In this document: one piece after another, positions 59,404 to 64,000 of the stretch
Layout: each line of letters starts with the position of its first letter
How positions within the stretch are numbered: the stretch's first letter is position 1
Assembly: GCA_019057795.1 (NCBI GenBank)
Contig: JAHLWS010000056.1
Location: 17,582 to 81,581 of the forward strand
Direction: 5' to 3'
Length of the DNA stretch: 64,000 bases
Origin: Promethearchaeota archaeon
GTDB taxonomy: Archaea; Asgardarchaeota; Lokiarchaeia; Sigyniarchaeales; SOKP01
Notes under the pieces: generated by a model
What the model was told of the DNA's origin: nothing
What the model saw: only the letters and a program-made list of their open reading frames with translations
The model's database searches: none
Translations under genes and position numbers: made by a program

Positions 59404-61359
59404 ATGGAAGAATTTTTAAAAAAATTACAAATTTCAGATAATGCGATGAAACTTTATTTACAAAGCGTTGGTAGAAAACCCTTGTCATCGTTCGAACTAT
59501 ATTCTATTTTACCTAATATCTCTGAAGAAGAATATGCAAAATATTTAAATGAACTTATAGATGCTGGTTTGTTAATACCTATCATTCCTCAAAGCCCAGA
59601 TTTATTACTTCAATACCTAACCATTCCTCCAATTAACCCCATTATAAATTACTACGATAATATAAATGCTAACCTGGACGTCATTAAAAACCAAATACAC
59701 CAATTACTTTCAAATTCTTCAAAGAAAATATTTCAAGAAAATACGATAATTGAATTAGACACCACTTTTAACGCAACCCAAGAATTAAGAAAAGACTTCG
59801 AAGAGGACGTAATTATCCAAAAACAGGATATAGATGATGTTGTTCAGGGAATGGAGAACTTGAAAATAATAAAAAATGTTTTGGATGAGCTACATAAAAC
59901 AATTAAAGGTATAACCCAAAATCAATTTTCTTATTTAATAAAGCTAATTACCACAATTAAAAAGGATTTAAACAAAAAAATCGAAACTTTAGAATTGAAA
60001 AAATCCGAGAACGCCATTAAGAGCGTAATTGAAGACGTGTTTCAAGAAAATTTTGAAAAAATACTTGAAGATTTTACTGATAACTTACATAAATTAATTG
60101 AAGACGAATTTGATAATACAATCGAATCTCTTAATAATATTATTGACTCAACCTTTCAATTTCGGGACGACTTTCAGATGTTATTGTTAAACATGTTAAA
60201 TAGTTATGAATCGAAAATTAATAAAACAATCGAAATGATAAAAAAAAAGCGAAATAATTTATCTAGTGATCTTAAAGATTTCGAAAACATTATTATCGAC
60301 AGTCTTAATGCGATAATTAGTAGTTCAGTCGATTCCGTGGCAGCTTTAAATAATCCTATTAATAAAGCAATGGTAAGTTATTACAAGATTATTACTTCTT
60401 CTGAAAAAGCGAAACTAGATAATTTTTGGCACATTAACAGCGTTTCTAGAGTTAATGAAGAAATATTAAGTAAAATTACCCATGCTAAAGAGAATTTGTT
60501 ATTAGTTGTTCCTAAACTTGGAGATCATTTATCGATAGAAGAATTTAAAAATATCTCGGGAACTCGTAAAATTAAAATTGCTTCTTCGGAGGCACATACT
60601 AATAGCAATGTTAAACAGTTTAAAGAAATTAAAAACTTGGAATATAGAACTCTCAAAAATGAGAGCGTTATCGTTATTAATAGCGACGATAATTACATAC
60701 TTATGGGAATAATACAGAAATATTCACAGGATTCGTTAAAAGATTTTGTCGGATTTGCTACTGATCACGCACCTTTAATTAAACTTATTCTTTCTGTTAT
60801 CAATACAGTGTGGGATAAAGCAAGTTCGAGTCTACACGAAACTCCAAGATCTCTGGGGATAACGACAATTCCAAGAGAAATTACTACTTCCAAAACAAGA
60901 GCAACTATTAAACCGATTACTCCTAGTAGTTTTAAAGCGTCCCAAAAAAAAACAAGTATCTCTCAAACACAAGATATAGTTACGGAATTAACTCAAAAGA
61001 TTCAAGACAAGGTTAAAGAAACTTCACAACAAAAAACTTTAAAACAAGCTCCTAAAGCAACAGATCAGATTCTTAAGGAATCAAAACAGATTCCTAAAGC
61101 TGGCGATGAGGTAGGAATGTTAATCGATACTGCTTTTAAATCGTTAGTTCAAAAGCTACAAAACCTTAATGGAAAGGAATTTAGTACTGAATTAGAAAAT
61201 ATTGCGGAGCTAATTTTGGAGAAAAAAGGATTTAGCGTAACTTTACACAAGTTAAGAAGTAAAATCAACCAATATAAAACCCATTTGGGTCATTTAAGCG
61301 AAGTGGATATTAAACATATTGTTGAAAGTATAGAAGAATGGAAAAAACATCTAATATAA
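59404..61359 (+). CDS. TrmB-like winged-helix protein with long coiled coil
   Basis: This 651-residue protein begins with a winged helix resembling TrmB regulators (LQISDNAMKLYLQSVGRKPL and a following LIDAGLLIPI). Next come about 250 residues of predicted coiled coil (residues 80-340). A TrmB effector-like domain at about residues 345-475 starts after INSVSRVNEEILSKITHAKENLL. The last region is Lys/Gln/Thr-rich, with a helical C-terminus. It is longer than normal TrmB (250-350). It may be a structural or regulatory protein; its promoter faces the vWA/zinc-finger pair. Confidence 0.65.
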   Translation: MEEFLKKLQISDNAMKLYLQSVGRKPLSSFELYSILPNISEEEYAKYLNELIDAGLLIPIIPQSPDLLLQYLTIPPINPIINYYDNINANLDVIKNQIHQLLSNSSKKIFQENTIIELDTTFNATQELRKDFEEDVIIQKQDIDDVVQGMENLKIIKNVLDELHKTIKGITQNQFSYLIKLITTIKKDLNKKIETLELKKSENAIKSVIEDVFQENFEKILEDFTDNLHKLIEDEFDNTIESLNNIIDSTFQFRDDFQMLLLNMLNSYESKINKTIEMIKKKRNNLSSDLKDFENIIIDSLNAIISSSVDSVAALNNPINKAMVSYYKIITSSEKAKLDNFWHINSVSRVNEEILSKITHAKENLLLVVPKLGDHLSIEEFKNISGTRKIKIASSEAHTNSNVKQFKEIKNLEYRTLKNESVIVINSDDNYILMGIIQKYSQDSLKDFVGFATDHAPLIKLILSVINTVWDKASSSLHETPRSLGITTIPREITTSKTRATIKPITPSSFKASQKKTSISQTQDIVTELTQKIQDKVKETSQQKTLKQAPKATDQILKESKQIPKAGDEVGMLIDTAFKSLVQKLQNLNGKEFSTELENIAELILEKKGFSVTLHKLRSKINQYKTHLGHLSEVDIKHIVESIEEWKKHLI

Positions 61360-61411
61360 CAAATTTATAGTATAGTTTTAAGTAAATATGACTCTTTTTC
61401 TTTAACTTGTT

Positions 61412-62197
61412 CTAGCTTGACCCTTTTTCCTTTTTTATCGATAATTGTTTAATAACAGAGTTAAGAAGCACCCAACTAAGCGAAAATAAAAAGAAACCTA
61501 AAAATATCAGAGAAATGGTTATAGATACTATAAAATTAGGGTTTAAAATACCAATAATGCCAAATATCGGAGAACATGGAGCTAAAATGATGAATAAGTA
61601 ATAAATGCTTTTACCTTTTTCTCCAAATTTAATGTAAGTAGTAATGTTTAACCATCCAGAGAAAATTAAAAGGAATGGAGTAATAAAATAAGCAATTTCA
61701 AGGAAAGGATAGTTCAACCCACCAAACGCAAACGCGTAAAAATAATTAGCGTAAAAGTAGACGAGGATTACTAAAGTGGTTACTGGTGTTGGCACACCTG
61801 TATACCCGGCACTTGTTGAAATATTGAACCTAGCTAATCTTAATATAGCCCCTAGTGCGAAACAAATACACCCAATTGCTAGAATGTAATCGTAAAACGT
61901 CCCTGTTTTAAACGCCTGAAAACATAGCACGGCAGGTACTATACCAAATGTGAGAGAATCGCTCAAAGAATCGAGTTCTCTGCCGATTTCGTTTACTGTT
62001 CTTGTCTTTCTCGCGATATATCCATCAATTAAATCCGTTCCAAAAGTTATTGAGATTAAAAAAAAACCTAAAGAGATGGCGTCTCGGGTTCCAAATGAAC
62101 CAAAAATTAAAGCAACTAAACCTATTGTCGTCCCAGTTAGAGTAATGTAATCCTTTAGTTTGAGCAAACTTGGTATTGTTGACATTTTTTTTCTCAC
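61412..62197 (-). CDS. pssA: CDP-diacylglycerol--serine O-phosphatidyltransferase-like enzyme
   Basis: This 261-residue membrane protein has the CDP-alcohol phosphotransferase signature D-x2-D-G-x2-A-R-x8-G-x3-D-x3-D, exact in DLIDGYIARKTRTVNEIGRE followed by LDSLSD. About seven helices surround it. Together with the LARFNISTSAGYTGVPTP loop this points to the PssA subgroup, which makes phosphatidylserine or archaetidylserine from a CDP-activated lipid. It is monocistronic. The ATG chosen is four codons upstream of a second possible one. Confidence 0.9.
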   Translation of the reverse strand: MRKKMSTIPSLLKLKDYITLTGTTIGLVALIFGSFGTRDAISLGFFLISITFGTDLIDGYIARKTRTVNEIGRELDSLSDSLTFGIVPAVLCFQAFKTGTFYDYILAIGCICFALGAILRLARFNISTSAGYTGVPTPVTTLVILVYFYANYFYAFAFGGLNYPFLEIAYFITPFLLIFSGWLNITTYIKFGEKGKSIYYLFIILAPCSPIFGIIGILNPNFIVSITISLIFLGFFLFSLSWVLLNSVIKQLSIKKEKGSS

Positions 62198-62355
62198 TTC
62201 TTTGTTATTCTATATTTAAAAGTTTAGTTTAGTTAAAAAATTTCTTTAAAATCTAAGTATATTTTCTCTCCCATCCTTAAATTTATTAGACTAAATTGAC
62301 TATTGATGATTAAAAACTGAATTTTATTTATAAAGTAGATAATAAGGCTGATATA

Positions 62356-62484
62356 ATGAAATTTTGTCCTAATTGTGGAGATGAAGCTGGAATAGTTCTC
62401 TGAATTTCTTAGCCTTCTCTGGAGAAAGGTGTTGCTCTATTATGGGAAACCGCGATCCGTGAAAAGAAAACTTGTAGATTTTAA
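62356..62484 (+). pseudogene. broken zinc-ribbon gene fragment
   Basis: ATG 62356 starts MKFCPNCGDEAGIVL and stops at TGA (62401-62403). The same frame continues after a second stop as PSLEKGVALLWETAIREKKT and ends at 62484. The start matches a typical zinc-ribbon N-terminus and the continuation has coding-like composition, so this looks like the decayed 5' part of a zinc-ribbon gene. Confidence 0.4.
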
Positions 62485-62760
62485 ACGCTTTTCCTTAGAA
62501 ACGATATTTTTAATTATTTGACCACCTTCACTTTTTATGATCACTCCATGCCTTATAAATAACGCCTAACCGTCATTTTTCTAATTTTCAACAATATATT
62601 AAAAATATATTTAAGTTATCATTCAGTTAGCATTTTAGTTAGCATTATAAAAAATAAAGTTGTAGTGCCCTATCTTTTTTTGTTTAAATTCGGTGAGGAT
62701 AAGAAAACTGAAATAGAGTCTCGATTTAAAATCGCAAGAAAATAAGTGTAATTGAACGTT

Positions 62761-62922
62761 ATGATTAGTCCAAAAAAACGATTTACGGGCGCGTTGACTC
62801 CTAACTACTTCCTAAAAAAGATGGAGTGTTACGAATGCGACGCAAAACGGCATAAGTTGTTCCTAAAAGAAAGCGAAAACTACTTAGAATTGCTCTGTAG
62901 AGATTGTAAAGAAAAGAAATAA
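62761..62922 (+). CDS. zinc-knuckle microprotein, 53 aa
   Basis: ATG 62761 opens a 53-residue frame, MISPKKRFTGALTPNYFLKK, with two CxxC pairs (CYEC and CRDC) 25 residues apart and a basic tail. This is a typical small zinc ribbon. It is short, but the paired knuckles and the coding-like codon pattern make it credible. The function is unknown. Confidence 0.5.
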   Translation: MISPKKRFTGALTPNYFLKKMECYECDAKRHKLFLKESENYLELLCRDCKEKK

Positions 62923-63132
62923 TTAAAGTTTAAATGGTCCATATAAAAAGGAAAAATTCTGGCGATACGTTAAACCGGCTACGGGAAAAGATTTAAATAC
63001 TGCGAAATAATTTCTATCCATAGAAAGATAAAATTCGAACAAAACAATCCTTTTGGATTTTTATCTGTCAGTTTTGAAATTGAAACAAGAATAATTGAAA
63101 AAATAGAAATAAGATAGGGAAAACATAACCAT

Positions 63133-63242
63133 GACTCCTGCGTCACCCTGGATTTTTGTCTTTTGGTAGTGCGGTAAGCACTCATCTAATACTCCCCCTA
63201 TTTTGTTTTTGACCTTTTTATTAGGTCGCGACAGCAGGAGTC
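63133..63242. ncRNA. candidate structured RNA (three-stem element)
   Basis: A perfect 9-bp inverted repeat, GACTCCTGC and GCAGGAGTC, encloses about 90 bases and can be extended by GTC/GAC across a one-base bulge. Inside are two further hairpins, AGTGC-GGTAA-GCACT and GACCT-TTTTATT-AGGTC. Together they form a closed multi-branch structure. It is markedly GC-richer than its surroundings, which in AT-rich genomes usually marks structured RNA. I recognise no family, and the strand is not determined. Confidence 0.45.
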
Positions 63243-63314
63243 GTCCTTTCTTTTTACTCTCCTCTCCTTTCCTTCTCTTGTTCTTGCTTAATTAGATTTC
63301 CATTTTTGGCGAGC

Positions 63315-63384
63315 TCGATAATTTTAGCTGTTTTTATCGGTGTGTAGCAAAGTGGTACGGACCGAACGATATACCAAAAAATTA
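63315..63384 (+). repeat. 70-bp direct repeat, copy 1
   Basis: This copy matches 63920-63989 without gaps, offset by exactly 605 bases, with only about six differences. The core is GTAGCAAAGTGGTACGG followed by ACCGAACGATAT. Inverted arms TCGGT and ACCGA, and GGTA and TACC, can pair within it. Confidence 0.8.
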
Positions 63385-63436
63385 ATTTTATAAAAATAAA
63401 AAAAAGAGTTTAAGTGGACCTGCTTAACTCTTATAA

Positions 63437-63808
63437 CTAAGCGTTAACTACGACTATAATCGCAATAACGATAACTATTACGATTCCTACAAAAAATCCA
63501 ATAATGACATCGGGAATGAAATTCGATATGAAAAATGTTCCAAATAGCAAATCTGAGTCTATATAAGAAGTTATAAACCAGTAATGAACGCCCATTACGA
63601 TCGCCGTTCCGAGACCTGTGATCCCTATTAATACTATTACCATGATTATCAAAAACCTTTTGTACTGCTGACTTTCCTCAGTCTTCTTCGCAGCTTTCTT
63701 TTGAGTTCGGGCTGCTTTTTCGAGTCTTACGCAATTTGGGCACATTTTATTGAACTTCTTAAATTGATCGTCCGAAATCTCTTCTCCACATTTACCGCAA
63801 AATGGCAT
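63437..63808 (-). CDS. zinc-ribbon membrane protein, 123 aa
   Basis: This 123-residue protein starts with a zinc ribbon, CGKCGEEISDDQFKKFNKMCPNC, followed by a Lys/Ala-rich helix and two membrane helices (about residues 50-75 and 98-122). The ribbon is probably cytoplasmic. The layout is the mirror of the protein at 8861-9172, where the helix comes first. The function is unknown. The gene sits between the two copies of a 70-base repeat. Confidence 0.7.
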   Translation of the reverse strand: MPFCGKCGEEISDDQFKKFNKMCPNCVRLEKAARTQKKAAKKTEESQQYKRFLIIMVIVLIGITGLGTAIVMGVHYWFITSYIDSDLLFGTFFISNFIPDVIIGFFVGIVIVIVIAIIVVVNA

Positions 63809-63919
63809 GAATTATTATTATCTAGAATTATATTTAAAATTTATATTGTAATTTCTGTCATGATTTTTAGAATCTCATATTTCAATTCGTTGAATTCGAA
63901 ATTTTCACATTTGTTGAAT

Positions 63920-63989
63920 TCGATGTTTTTAGCTGTTTTTATCGGTGGGTAGCAAAGTGGTACGGACCGAACGATATGCCAAAAAATAG
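63920..63989 (+). repeat. 70-bp direct repeat, copy 2
   Basis: This is the second copy, in the same orientation as 63315-63384. In the GGTA/TACC arms of copy 1, this copy has TGCC in place of TACC, which keeps pairing through a G.U wobble. The repeat may be cut by the right window edge in its flank. Confidence 0.8.
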
Positions 63990-64000
63990 TTAATCAAGAA

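Larger units (their letters stand above)
62198..63436 (+). other. gene-poor region, 1.24 kb, with GC-rich islands
   Basis: Between pssA and the terminal zinc-ribbon gene there is no long ORF. I see a broken zinc-ribbon remnant (62356-62484), a 53-residue zinc-knuckle gene (62761-62922), a 110-base GC-rich inverted-repeat element (63133-63242) and the first copy of a 70-base repeat (63315-63384). The rest is plain AT-rich sequence. Confidence 0.6.

Noticed and set aside
62310..62352. A TGATGA followed by CTGA twice, resembling a C/D box guide RNA.
   Set aside because: The second C' box is poor, there is no terminal stem, and such short motifs are common by chance in AT-rich sequence.
63315..63384. 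The repeat core as an intact tRNA gene.
   Set aside because: Only a D-arm-like piece is present; there is no TTCRANYC T-arm, anticodon stem or closing acceptor stem.

Overview
The window is AT-rich (by eye about one third G+C) archaeal chromosome and most resembles an Asgard archaeon, probably of the Lokiarchaeia. The reasons are an Orc1/Cdc6 initiator, a XerA-like recombinase, an archaeal-type RNase P RNA, a TldD/TldE pair, SDS22-like and Ras-group-like leucine-rich repeat proteins (one with an N-terminal domain I associate with Lokiarchaeal LRR proteins), an IFT52/GIFT-like protein, and paired vWA plus zinc-finger proteins recalling TFIIH p44. The lineage is an inference; there is no rRNA gene to settle it.

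Layout. 1-10.9 kb: unknown genes and two LRR proteins, then dnaK, a small membrane protein and dnaJ (no grpE), a THEP1-type NTPase, small zinc-ribbon proteins, an SPFH/stomatin protein and an HPS-like TIM-barrel protein. 11.0-12.3 kb: a DDE transposase. 12.6-16 kb: an ATC-hydrolase-like gene, RNase P RNA and a membrane pyrophosphatase. 16-33 kb: an accessory anaerobic-metabolism region with two nitronate-monooxygenase-like flavoproteins, a frameshifted sulfatase, a glycyl-radical enzyme and its activase on the same strand, a molybdopterin oxidoreductase with its Fe-S subunit, a thiolase, a ketopantoate-reductase-like enzyme and an atypical thioredoxin reductase. It carries several scars: an in-frame stop, a lost ATG and an activase remnant. 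33-35.4 kb: xerA and orc1/cdc6. 35.5-56 kb: DUF362, DUF1326, SufS-like PLP enzyme, amidohydrolase, TldE/TldD, 4-hydroxybutyryl-CoA dehydratase, GIFT-like protein, purA, a VapBC toxin-antitoxin pair, PhoU-like/PiT phosphate uptake, tyrosine phenol-lyase, hypB and an EamA transporter. 56-64 kb: two vWA/zinc-finger paralogues divergent from a TrmB-like coiled-coil protein, pssA, and a gene-poor 1.2 kb stretch with structured, GC-rich elements and a repeat.

Main discovery. The pyrophosphatase gene hppA is interrupted inside its conserved C-terminal DPFKDT motif by exactly 34 nt. The junctions fold into a canonical archaeal bulge-helix-bulge (3-nt bulge, 4-bp helix, 3-nt bulge). Cutting at the standard positions, after the second nucleotide of each bulge, removes exactly 34 nt, rebuilds DPFKDTAGPS and restores a normal membrane-spanning C-terminus. 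This is a predicted protein-coding BHB intron, spliced by the tRNA endonuclease route, in a gene where I know of no described example.
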